Shown: positions 55,480-64,000 of the stretch, piece by piece
Position numbering within the stretch: the stretch's first letter is position 1
Layout of the letters: every line of letters begins with the position of its first letter
Origin: an uncultured Acidobacteriota bacterium
GTDB taxonomy: Bacteria > Acidobacteriota > Thermoanaerobaculia > Gp7-AA8
Assembly: GCA_937870635.1 (NCBI GenBank)
Contig: CALMZP010000032.1
Coordinates: 95,599-159,598, forward strand
Direction of reading: 5' to 3'
DNA length: 64,000 nucleotides
Translations under genes and position numbers: made by a program
Notes under the pieces: generated by a model
What the model saw: the letters and a program-made list of their open reading frames with translations, nothing else
What the model was told of the DNA's origin: nothing
Database searches by the model: none

Positions 55480-56807
55480 CAGTGTCTCCGCTTCCTTCGC
55501 ATGTCGTCGGCCCGGCCGACGGAGAAGTACTGGAAGCCTTCGCCCCGCATGCGAACGCGGTCGTAAACGTTGCGGAGATCCACGATCACGGGAGTCCGGA
55601 GAGCTGTCTTGACTCGCTCGAGGTTCAGTGCGCGGAACTCGTTCCACTCGGTCGCGATCACGAGGGCATCACATCCCTCCGCCGTGGTGTAGGCGGTATC
55701 GCAGTAAGTGACGTTCTCGAAGAACGCCTTGGCATTCTCCACGGCCTGAGGATCGTAAGCTCGAATGGTTGCGCCCTTCTTCTGCAGCCCTTTGATGATG
55801 GGGATCGTCGGAGAGTCGCGCATGTCGTCGGTCTCCGGCTTGAAGGCGAGGCCGAGGATGCCGATCGTCTTGCCTTTCACGTCGCCGCCCAGAGCATCCA
55901 CGATCTTGCCGACCATCCGTTCCTTGATGTCGGCGTTGACGCGAAGCACCGCTTCCATGATCTGGAACTCGTAACCATGTCGCCGGGAGATGTCGGCCAT
56001 CGCAGACGTGTCCTTCGGAAAACAGGAGCCGCCAAAACCCGGGCCGGCCTGGAGAAACTTCGGGCCGATGCGCGAGTCGAGGCCCATGCCGATCGCCACA
56101 TCCTGGACGTTTGCGCCGACACGCTCGCAAACCTGAGCGATCTCGTTGATGAAGGTGATCTTCGTGGCGAGGAAACCGTTTGCCGCGTACTTGATCAGCT
56201 CCGACGATTCGACGTTCGTCACGACGAACGGGATTTCCAGCGAATGCAGCGGCGCGTAGATCTCCTTCATGAGTTCGGCGGCCTCGTCGTCCGATGCACC
56301 GATGACGACGCGATCAGGCTTCATGAAGTCTTCGATCGCCGACCCCTCGCGGAGAAACTCGGGGTTCGAGACGACCGAAGCTTTGTGCGACGTTCCCGAC
56401 TCGGCGATGATCTTCTCGATCATCTTCCCCGTACCGATGGGCACGGTGGACTTTGTGATGATCAGCTTCGGCCCGTTCATGTGCTCGGCGATCGAACGCG
56501 CGACCTCCTCGACATACCGGAGGTCGGCGGAGCCGTCGGCGCGGGGCGGCGTCCCCACGGCGATGAAAATCGCCCGCGCCCTCACGATGGCCTCGGACAG
56601 GTTGGTGGTGAATCGCAGCCGTTTCTCCGCCACGTTCTTGCTGACGAGCGTGTCAAGGCCAGGCTCGTAGATCGGGATGGCCCCGTTGCGCAGCGCCTCG
56701 ATCTTCTTGACGTCGATATCGACGCAGACGACATCGTTGCCGAAGTCCGCCAGGCCGGCGCCGGTGACCAGCCCGACGTAGCCGGTACCTATGACTGCGA
56801 TTTCCAC
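55479..56807 (-). CDS. ugd: UDP-glucose 6-dehydrogenase
   Basis: The 442-residue enzyme oxidises UDP-glucose to UDP-glucuronate with two NAD+. Start GTG 56807 follows GGGAGG. Motifs: [20 protein letters not shown] (NAD site), [17 protein letters not shown] (Lys near 207) and the catalytic-Cys loop [12 protein letters not shown] near 256-266. With the downstream decarboxylase it supplies UDP-GlcA and UDP-xylose, probable building blocks for the exopolysaccharide. Confidence 0.95.
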   Translation of the reverse strand: MEIAVIGTGYVGLVTGAGLADFGNDVVCVDIDVKKIEALRNGAIPIYEPGLDTLVSKNVAEKRLRFTTNLSEAIVRARAIFIAVGTPPRADGSADLRYVEEVARSIAEHMNGPKLIITKSTVPIGTGKMIEKIIAESGTSHKASVVSNPEFLREGSAIEDFMKPDRVVIGASDDEAAELMKEIYAPLHSLEIPFVVTNVESSELIKYAANGFLATKITFINEIAQVCERVGANVQDVAIGMGLDSRIGPKFLQAGPGFGGSCFPKDTSAMADISRRHGYEFQIMEAVLRVNADIKERMVGKIVDALGGDVKGKTIGILGLAFKPETDDMRDSPTIPIIKGLQKKGATIRAYDPQAVENAKAFFENVTYCDTAYTTAEGCDALVIATEWNEFRALNLERVKTALRTPVIVDLRNVYDRVRMRGEGFQYFSVGRADDMRRKRRH

Positions 56808-56902
56808 GTGGAATCCTCCCTGGGGAGCGACTGCGGCACTCACAAAACGCGCCGCGAGCGGCGCATCGTAGCACGGGGGTTGACCGAGCGCTCCAGCCCG
56901 GC

Positions 56903-56972
56903 GATTTTGGATTTTGGATTTTGGATTCTGGATTTGGGCCAATCCAAAATCCAAAATCCAAAATCCAAAATC
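56903..56972. repeat. Inverted tandem array, GATTTTGG octamer (second copy)
   Basis: The left arm (56903-56936) and right arm (56941-56972) have four units each, with a 4-base loop, so a stem of about 32 bp is possible. It lies between the mlaD stop and the ugd start. A GCGCCG hairpin (56849-56864) is next to it. Confidence 0.92.
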
Positions 56973-56988
56973 AAAGGCCGCGGGCTGC

Positions 56989-58275
56989 CTACGGGTTCGT
57001 CGTCGTCGTCTCTTCCGAAGTCGTTGTCGGCGGGACGACGGGCGGCTCGATGGTCTCCGTCGGCGTCACCAGCGACTTCAGCTCCTCGGTCGTCGGCTGA
57101 ACGGGGGCCCGCTCGATCGCCGGACGGCGCTGCTCCTGCTCGAATCGCTTCTCGATCCCTTCCTGCTGACGGTTCCTGATCAGCCAGCGTAGAAGACGGG
57201 ATTCGTTGATGCCGATCAGGATGTCGTTCACCGACTCGTACAGAGATGGATCCGCGATCAGCTTCCCTGCTGTTCCTTCGCCGGCGTTGAGCTTCCGCAC
57301 CGTCTCATTGAGCTGCGAGACGAGCAATGTGAACTCCGCGAGCGCCTGATCGCCGTAAGCCTTGTCGTTCATGAGGCGAGGCACCAGACCTTCGCCCTTG
57401 CTCATCGTCGTGGTGAACGCCGAGAGATTTGCCGACGTGAGCCGGAGGTTCTCGACGAGCTCGTTCACACGACGTTTCCCCTCGGGGTCGCTGAGAAGCG
57501 CCGGCAGCATGCCATCGCCCGATTCGAAGCTGCGCTGGACATTGGCCGTGACCGATTCCAGCGAGCGCGCGGCGCTGGCGACCGAGGCGGTCAGCTGATC
57601 GCCATAGGCATCGTCGTAAACGAGTTTGCCGAGGACGCCTTTGCCGCTCTCCATGTGAGCGAGCGCGGCATTCGTTTTGTTCAACGTCATCAGCAGGGTG
57701 TCGGTGATGCGCTGCTTGTTTTCCGGGGCACTGGTCAGCTCGCCGAGAAGTCCTTCCCCGCGGTCGACACGCCCGAGAACGTTCTTGAGCGAGTAGGAAA
57801 TCTGCACGAGGTTGTCGACGAGGTCCTCACCGGAGGAGATCAGCTGATCGACGTTGGTCTGTTTCTGCGCGGGAATGAGCGACCCCGGCTCGAGGACCGG
57901 AAAGCGCGGCGTGCCTGGAGTGATGTCGATGTAGCTGTCTCCGGTGAGGAGGCCGAGCTTCTTGAGGCGCGCACGCGAGTCCTGACGCACGCGATCCTCA
58001 TACTTGCGATCGAGCATCAGCTCGATGCGGACGTTGCGCTCTTTCGGATCGCGCGGCAGCGTGATGTCCTTGATCGTTCCGATCGTGACACCGGCCATGC
58101 GCACCGGATTGCCCTGCGCGAGTCCGCTCACGTTCTCCAGCTGGACGTCGTATTCGTTCTTCCGCGCAAAGATCTGCTGCTCGGCGCCGATGAAAAACAC
58201 GAACAGCATCAGCACGAATAGCGAGACCGCCACGAGGATGCCCACTCTCAGCGTTTTTTCTGTTTTGGTAGCCAT
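56989..58275 (-). CDS. mlaD: MlaD/MCE family lipid-transport substrate-binding protein
   Basis: The 428-residue protein has one N-terminal membrane helix (about 10-32), an MCE domain (about 38-115; VSGLAQGNPVRMAGVTIGTI) and a long helical C-terminus with a recurring G-x-G-hydrophobic motif (RGEGLLGELT, GKGVLGKLVYD, GDGMLPALLSD, GEGLVPRLMND, GEGTAGKLIAD), then a Thr/Pro-rich tail. It is longer than E. coli MlaD (183 residues) and resembles the extended MCE proteins. Last gene of the operon; 13 bases after mlaF. Confidence 0.9.
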   Translation of the reverse strand: MATKTEKTLRVGILVAVSLFVLMLFVFFIGAEQQIFARKNEYDVQLENVSGLAQGNPVRMAGVTIGTIKDITLPRDPKERNVRIELMLDRKYEDRVRQDSRARLKKLGLLTGDSYIDITPGTPRFPVLEPGSLIPAQKQTNVDQLISSGEDLVDNLVQISYSLKNVLGRVDRGEGLLGELTSAPENKQRITDTLLMTLNKTNAALAHMESGKGVLGKLVYDDAYGDQLTASVASAARSLESVTANVQRSFESGDGMLPALLSDPEGKRRVNELVENLRLTSANLSAFTTTMSKGEGLVPRLMNDKAYGDQALAEFTLLVSQLNETVRKLNAGEGTAGKLIADPSLYESVNDILIGINESRLLRWLIRNRQQEGIEKRFEQEQRRPAIERAPVQPTTEELKSLVTPTETIEPPVVPPTTTSEETTTTNP

Positions 58276-58288
58276 AAAAAGGATCGAC

Positions 58289-59119
58289 TCACTGTCTGGT
58301 AGGTTGGGCGGCCACCACGGCCGACGACTTCAGGAACTCCCGCAGCTGCGGGTGATCGGTATCCCGAGCGGCCTCCATGGTTCCTGTCCACTCGAAAACG
58401 CCCTGGTTGAGAAACGCGATTCGATCGCCCACCGAGAACGCCGACTGGATGTCATGCGTCACCACGATGGACGTCACATTGAGCTTCGACTGCAGATCGA
58501 TGATCAGTTCGTTGATTTTCTGCGCCGTGATCGGATCGAGCCCGGTCGTGGGCTCGTCGTAAAGAATCATCTTCGGGTTGAGCACGATCGATCGCGCCAG
58601 GCCGACGCGCTTCCTCATGCCGCCCGAAAGGTCGACGGGCATCAAATGTTCCGTCCCCGGAAGATCCACGAGCTCGAGTTTTTCCACAACGGCACGGCCC
58701 ACTTCTTCGTCGGACATGTCCGTGTGCTCGCGAAGCGGGAAGGCGATGTTTTCGAACACGGTCATCGAGTCGAACAGCGCGCCGCTCTGGAAGAGCATCC
58801 CGAACTTCTTCCGGACGCGGTAGAGCTCCTCTTCCGGAAGATCGGTAATGTCCTCTTCCTCGATGAGGACCCTCCCCTCGTCCGGCGCTTCCAGTCCGAG
58901 GATGTGACGAAGGGTGACGGACTTGCCGCTGCCCGACCCGCCGAGGATCACGAGGACCTCGCCGCGGTACACCTTGAGGTCTACCCCGCGGAGAACATCC
59001 TTCACGCCGTACGACTTGTGGACTCCCTGGAACTCGACGAAGACGTCGCGTGGATGCGTTCTCCGCTCCGGTGTGTCGCGACGCTCTGCGCGTCGATCTG
59101 TCGTGATGGTGTCCGTCAT
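58289..59119 (-). CDS. mlaF: Mla-type ABC transporter ATP-binding protein
   Basis: The 276-residue ATPase has Walker A GGSGSGKSVTLRHIL, signature LSGGMRKRVGLARSI, Walker B MILYDEPTTGLDP and the switch His in VVTHDIQSAF. The C-terminus carries the short extension typical of MlaF. It energises phospholipid transport between the membranes. Its ATG overlaps the mlaE stop (TGATG). Confidence 0.94.
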   Translation of the reverse strand: MTDTITTDRRAERRDTPERRTHPRDVFVEFQGVHKSYGVKDVLRGVDLKVYRGEVLVILGGSGSGKSVTLRHILGLEAPDEGRVLIEEEDITDLPEEELYRVRKKFGMLFQSGALFDSMTVFENIAFPLREHTDMSDEEVGRAVVEKLELVDLPGTEHLMPVDLSGGMRKRVGLARSIVLNPKMILYDEPTTGLDPITAQKINELIIDLQSKLNVTSIVVTHDIQSAFSVGDRIAFLNQGVFEWTGTMEAARDTDHPQLREFLKSSAVVAAQPTRQ

Positions 59120-59892
59120 CAGAAGACCGCCAGAAAGAGCTTCGTCAGAAAGAAGTCCATGATCAGGACGGTGATCGCCCCGGTCACGACGGTCACCGTC
59201 GTGGCGCGCCCGACGCCGTTTGCCCCGCCTTCGGTCTTGAGCCCGTTGTAGCAGGCGATCAGTCCGATCGCGAAGCCGAAGAAGAAGGTCTTTCCGATGC
59301 CGGAAGCGAGATCGTTGTACTTGACGCTCTCGATGACGCTGCGCATGTAGTAGTTCGCGCTGACGTGAAGGTTGGTGACGGCGATCAGGAGGCCGCCGAG
59401 GATTCCCAGCAGATTCGAGAGCACGGTCAGCAGCGGAAACATGAGCGTCGTGGCGATCACGCGCGGCACGACCAGGCGCCGCACCGGATTCGTCGCCAGC
59501 GCCCGCAGCGCGTCGATCTGCTCGGTGACGCGCATCGTTCCGATCTCCGCGGCCATGCCGGCCCCGACCCGGCCGCCGACCATAAGCGACATGAGCACCG
59601 GCGCGAGCTCGCGGACGAGCGAAAGCGAGACGACCTTCCCGACGAAGAGCTTCCCGCCGAAGTCCGCCAGAGAATACGCGGTCTGCAGCGCCAGGACCAT
59701 CCCGATGAACGCCGAGGTGATGACGACGATGGAGATCGAGCGCACGCCCACCGCGTCGAACTGATGGATGAGCAGCGCTTTCTCGATCGGCCCGCGCCAG
59801 GCCTGCTTCACGGTCTGCACGGCGAGATCGGTGATCTCCCCCAGCTCGTACAGCGACCGCTCAGCCTTGCTTCTCGCACGCGTCAACAGCAT
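59119..59892 (-). CDS. mlaE: Mla-type ABC transporter permease
   Basis: The 257-residue MlaE/permease has five to six helices, with LVRELAPVLMSLMVGGRVGA and ATNPVRRLVVPRVIATTLMF, both family signatures. It forms the membrane part of the lipid importer/exporter with MlaF and MlaD. It starts directly after the PBP stop (TGAATG), so translation is probably coupled. Confidence 0.94.
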   Translation of the reverse strand: MLLTRARSKAERSLYELGEITDLAVQTVKQAWRGPIEKALLIHQFDAVGVRSISIVVITSAFIGMVLALQTAYSLADFGGKLFVGKVVSLSLVRELAPVLMSLMVGGRVGAGMAAEIGTMRVTEQIDALRALATNPVRRLVVPRVIATTLMFPLLTVLSNLLGILGGLLIAVTNLHVSANYYMRSVIESVKYNDLASGIGKTFFFGFAIGLIACYNGLKTEGGANGVGRATTVTVVTGAITVLIMDFFLTKLFLAVF

Positions 59893-62322
59893 TCAGTCCC
59901 CACCAAAAATCCGCCGGAGCAGACCGCGGATTCCCTTCTCCCGTTCGCGTGCACGGCGCTCGCGCTCCGCACGGCTCCCGGCGCTCTCCCCTTCCACAGC
60001 CCCCTCGGGAAAGTCGCGCCAGAACGGACTCGGTTCGCCGCTCCCCGCATGCAATGCGCAGACCGCTGACGGCTCCGTTCCGGCGACAAAGATCTCGCGC
60101 CGCGTGACCGCACAGTACGGCGTGGCCAGCTGTCCTGACTCCGGATCAATCTCCCGAGACGTTACGTCGTCCGGCCGCTTCCAGTCCACGTCGGGAATCA
60201 TCCCGCCGATGCGGTTCATATGCGAGGTCCAGATGGGCACACAGGCGTCGCCGCCCGCCAGGCGGACGCTCCGCGCATCGTCGAATCCGATCCACACCAG
60301 CGACAGTGAATGCGGCGAGTAACCGACGAACCACGCGTCGCGGTAGTTGCTCGTGGTTCCGGTCTTCCCCGCGAAGGGACGCGTGAACCCGAGCGATTTC
60401 GCCCGCGCGGCCGTACCGTAGCGGAACACGTCCTGGAGGATGTCGTTCATCACGTACGCGACGCCGGCCGGCGCCACACGCTTCATCTTCACATTCCGGC
60501 TCTCGAGTACTTTTCCATCGCGCCCCGCCACGGCGAGGATCGACACCGGCTCTGCCTTCACGCCCAGATTGGCAAAAACCGAGTACGCATACGCGATCTC
60601 CAGCGGCGTCACTTCGAATGAGCCGAGCGAGATGGAGGGGTATGGCTCGAGCCGGCTATGGACGCCGATGCTCGTCGCGGTCTTGATGACGTTCGGAACT
60701 CCTGCATCGATCGCCGCGCGGACAGCAGGGATGTTGTACGAATGAGCGAGCGCTTCCCGCACGGTGACCAGGCCGTGAAAACGGTTGTCGTAATTCTGCG
60801 GACGCCACTCCCCATTGCCGGCCCTGACGCTGATCGGCGAATCATCGAGCAGCGTCGCCGCGGTGAAGGCCTGCGGTCCGCGGGCCGGATCCATCGCCGT
60901 CACGTAGACGAATGGCTTGAAGAGCGAGCCGGGCTGACGGCGAGCCTGAATGGCGCGATTGAACTGAGTCTTGCCGTAGCTTCGGCCGCCGACGAGCGCC
61001 TTCACGTAACCGGTGCCCGGCTGAATCGTCACGATCACGCCCTGCAGCGGTGAAGTCGACGTGCGGATCGCTTTGTGCTTTTTCTCGAGCGCTGCGATGC
61101 CGGTCTCCAGCGACCGGTCGGCGGAACGCTGCATGATCGTGTCGAGCGTCGTGAAGATCCGAAGCCCTTCGGTCTTGAGCTGCGTCTCGGGATAGGTCTC
61201 TTTCAGCTCCTTCAGCACGAGGTCCACGAAGAACGGCGCCGTGCGCCCGCTCCTCGGAAACTTCGTCACTGACAGCGGCGACGCCACAGCGTCCTCGTAC
61301 TCGGCTTCAGAGATCTTGTTCTGATCGAGCATCAGCTTGAGCACCGTGTCGCGGCGGCCCTTCGCGCGCTCCGGGTTCCGGAGAGGCGAGAGAACATTCG
61401 GCGAGCGGATGATGCCCGCGAGCGTCGCAGCCTCGGGCAGTGTCAGATAAGTGACCTTCTTGCCGAAGAAGACCTGTGAGGCCTGCTCGACGCCGGCGAT
61501 CTGCACCGAGCCGTTCTGACCGAGGTAAATCTCGTTGAGATAAATTTCGAGGATCTGGTCTTTCGAGTAGCGCCCTTCGAGGATGAGGGCCATGACCGCC
61601 TCGATCGCCTTGCGCCGGAATGTACGCTCCGGATTCAGGTAGAGGTTCTTCACCAGCTGCTGCGTGAGCGTCGAGCCGCCGACGCCGAGGGACTTGCTCT
61701 GTACGTTGGCGACGATGGCGCGGAAGACCCCGCGAATCGAGATCCCTTCGTGCGAATAGAAGTTCCGGTCCTCGGTCGCGATGATGGCGTCGATGACCAC
61801 CTTCGGCACCGCGTCGAGCGATACCGGGAGGCGATCTTCCATTTCGTTGTTGAAGATCGAGGTGAGCAGCTCGGGCTCGATCCGGATGCCCCGAAGCGTC
61901 ACGCCGTCAGCGATTCGCCTGATCGAGCGCACGGTGCCGCCGTCGAAGCTGACGACGACGGGCATGGCGTGAAACTCCATGTCCGGATAGGTGAAGTTCT
62001 GAAGATAGATCTCGAGATCGTCGCCGACGAATCGGTATTCACCCGGCTGGGCCACTTTCGACTCGACCTCGCGATAACCCGTGTAATTGAGCTTCGGCTC
62101 GAGCAGAGCCCTGGGGATCGTGACACCCGGGACGAGGGGTGTGGCGTCGGAGTAGACGCGGCTGGGGAGGTCCCAGCGGCGGCTGGAATCGACCTTCCGG
62201 GTGATGACGACGTAGGCCCAGCCCACGAAGCCGATCAGGACGACAAAGGCGAGCATCACCATGAAGGCGAGGCCCGCTGAGTGCCGCCATAGGAAGTCCT
62301 TGATTCGGGAACGCTTAGGCAT
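59893..62322 (-). CDS. Bifunctional penicillin-binding protein (class A, PBP1B-like)
   Basis: The ATG at 62322 gives an N-terminus MPKRSRIKDFLWRHSAG followed by a membrane helix. The 809-residue protein has a UB2H-like segment (SRVYSDATPLVPGVTIPRAL), a GT51 transglycosylase (ATEDRNFYSHEGISIRG near 180-195; GGSTLTQQLVKN) and a transpeptidase with SLFK near 466, SYN near 528 and KTGTTSNYRD near 653. It polymerises and cross-links peptidoglycan in the periplasm. It heads a transcription unit with mlaEFD. Confidence 0.94.
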   Translation of the reverse strand: MPKRSRIKDFLWRHSAGLAFMVMLAFVVLIGFVGWAYVVITRKVDSSRRWDLPSRVYSDATPLVPGVTIPRALLEPKLNYTGYREVESKVAQPGEYRFVGDDLEIYLQNFTYPDMEFHAMPVVVSFDGGTVRSIRRIADGVTLRGIRIEPELLTSIFNNEMEDRLPVSLDAVPKVVIDAIIATEDRNFYSHEGISIRGVFRAIVANVQSKSLGVGGSTLTQQLVKNLYLNPERTFRRKAIEAVMALILEGRYSKDQILEIYLNEIYLGQNGSVQIAGVEQASQVFFGKKVTYLTLPEAATLAGIIRSPNVLSPLRNPERAKGRRDTVLKLMLDQNKISEAEYEDAVASPLSVTKFPRSGRTAPFFVDLVLKELKETYPETQLKTEGLRIFTTLDTIMQRSADRSLETGIAALEKKHKAIRTSTSPLQGVIVTIQPGTGYVKALVGGRSYGKTQFNRAIQARRQPGSLFKPFVYVTAMDPARGPQAFTAATLLDDSPISVRAGNGEWRPQNYDNRFHGLVTVREALAHSYNIPAVRAAIDAGVPNVIKTATSIGVHSRLEPYPSISLGSFEVTPLEIAYAYSVFANLGVKAEPVSILAVAGRDGKVLESRNVKMKRVAPAGVAYVMNDILQDVFRYGTAARAKSLGFTRPFAGKTGTTSNYRDAWFVGYSPHSLSLVWIGFDDARSVRLAGGDACVPIWTSHMNRIGGMIPDVDWKRPDDVTSREIDPESGQLATPYCAVTRREIFVAGTEPSAVCALHAGSGEPSPFWRDFPEGAVEGESAGSRAERERRAREREKGIRGLLRRIFGGD

Positions 62323-62392
62323 TCGTTGACAGCGTAACAAACAAAAGAAGGCGGCCATTCGACCGCTTGGGGGTGGAACGCGTACGCGCAAT

Positions 62393-62471
62393 CACGTCAT
62401 CCTGAGCCGCGCCGGCGAAGGACCTCAAAATGGGTCACTTGAGATCCTTCGCTTCGCTCAGGATGACGTGC
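62393..62471. repeat. P-element, short form
   Basis: CACGTCATCCTGAGCCGCGC faces CTTCGCTCAGGATGACGTG. It lies between the PBP gene and the rho stop, both on the minus strand, without flanking arrays. Confidence 0.85.
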
Positions 62472-62482
62472 GCTACGCCACG

Positions 62483-64000
<1,518 letters not shown>

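Noticed and set aside
55467..57179. + strand frame opposite ugd and the mlaD end
   Set aside because: Crosses two real genes and an octamer array; composition is that of antisense sequence.

Overview
The window is a high-GC bacterial chromosome segment with no tRNA, rRNA or CRISPR array. Its gene content suggests a Gram-negative (diderm) soil-type bacterium, most likely an Acidobacteriota relative: a TonB receptor with an N-terminal carboxypeptidase-regulatory-like domain, an Mla lipid-transport operon, bifunctional PBP, a sigma/anti-sigma/TPR-CHAT module, an S9 peptidase, and giant secreted beta-helix/FN3-type proteins. The phylum is inferred from family repertoire only.

Layout. 1-5.2 kb: TonB receptor (cut by the window edge), AI-2E-type permease, secreted metalloprotease-like protein and a sialidase-fold lipoprotein. 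5.3-7.95 kb: copper P-type ATPase preceded by a frameshifted YHS gene. 8.1-12.5 kb: sigma factor, one-TM anti-sigma-like protein and TPR-CHAT protease, then an S9 peptidase. 14.7-17.4 kb: small orphan genes (DUF6766, DUF302, a scramblase-like remnant) among dense repeats. 17.7-29.9 kb: an exopolysaccharide operon led by a c-di-GMP-I (GEMM) riboswitch: beta-helix/FN3 protein, initiating sugar transferase, Wzz-like protein, Wzy/ligase, glycosyltransferase-kinase fusion, Wzx flippase, double glycosyltransferase, outer-membrane barrel. 30-37.6 kb: M23 peptidase, two more glycosyltransferases, epimerase, lipoprotein methyltransferase, and remnants of a permease and a histidine kinase. 37.6-45.6 kb: one 2660-residue surface protein. 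45.8-54.3 kb: glycogen phosphorylase, SLC13 transporter, Kbl, cysteine dioxygenase, PurA, a deleted GNAT protein. 54.5-64 kb: Ugd plus UDP-glucuronate decarboxylase (UDP-xylose supply), PBP1-mlaE-mlaF-mlaD, and Rho.

The most unusual content is non-coding. Four classes of repeat recur. (1) A GC-rich interrupted palindrome (here called G-element) occurs between genes and also, in the same reading frame, inside two unrelated proteins (Rho and a double glycosyltransferase), like Rickettsia palindromic elements. (2) Imperfect palindromes of about 80-100 bp with ends CACGTCAT...ATGACGTG (P-elements). (3) Tandem arrays of 7- or 8-bp units (GTTAACG, GGACCCT, GATTTTGG, AGCACTAA) in inverted pairs, several flanking a P-element and often touching or supplying the stop codon of the neighbouring gene. 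(4) Longer hairpins, including a 190-bp MITE-like element nested in a P-element and a 117-bp perfect hairpin upstream of the sigma factor. All eight convergent gene junctions carry inverted repeats or arrays, and several neighbouring genes are truncated or internally deleted, so these elements may serve as 3'-end signals, mark deletion scars, or both.
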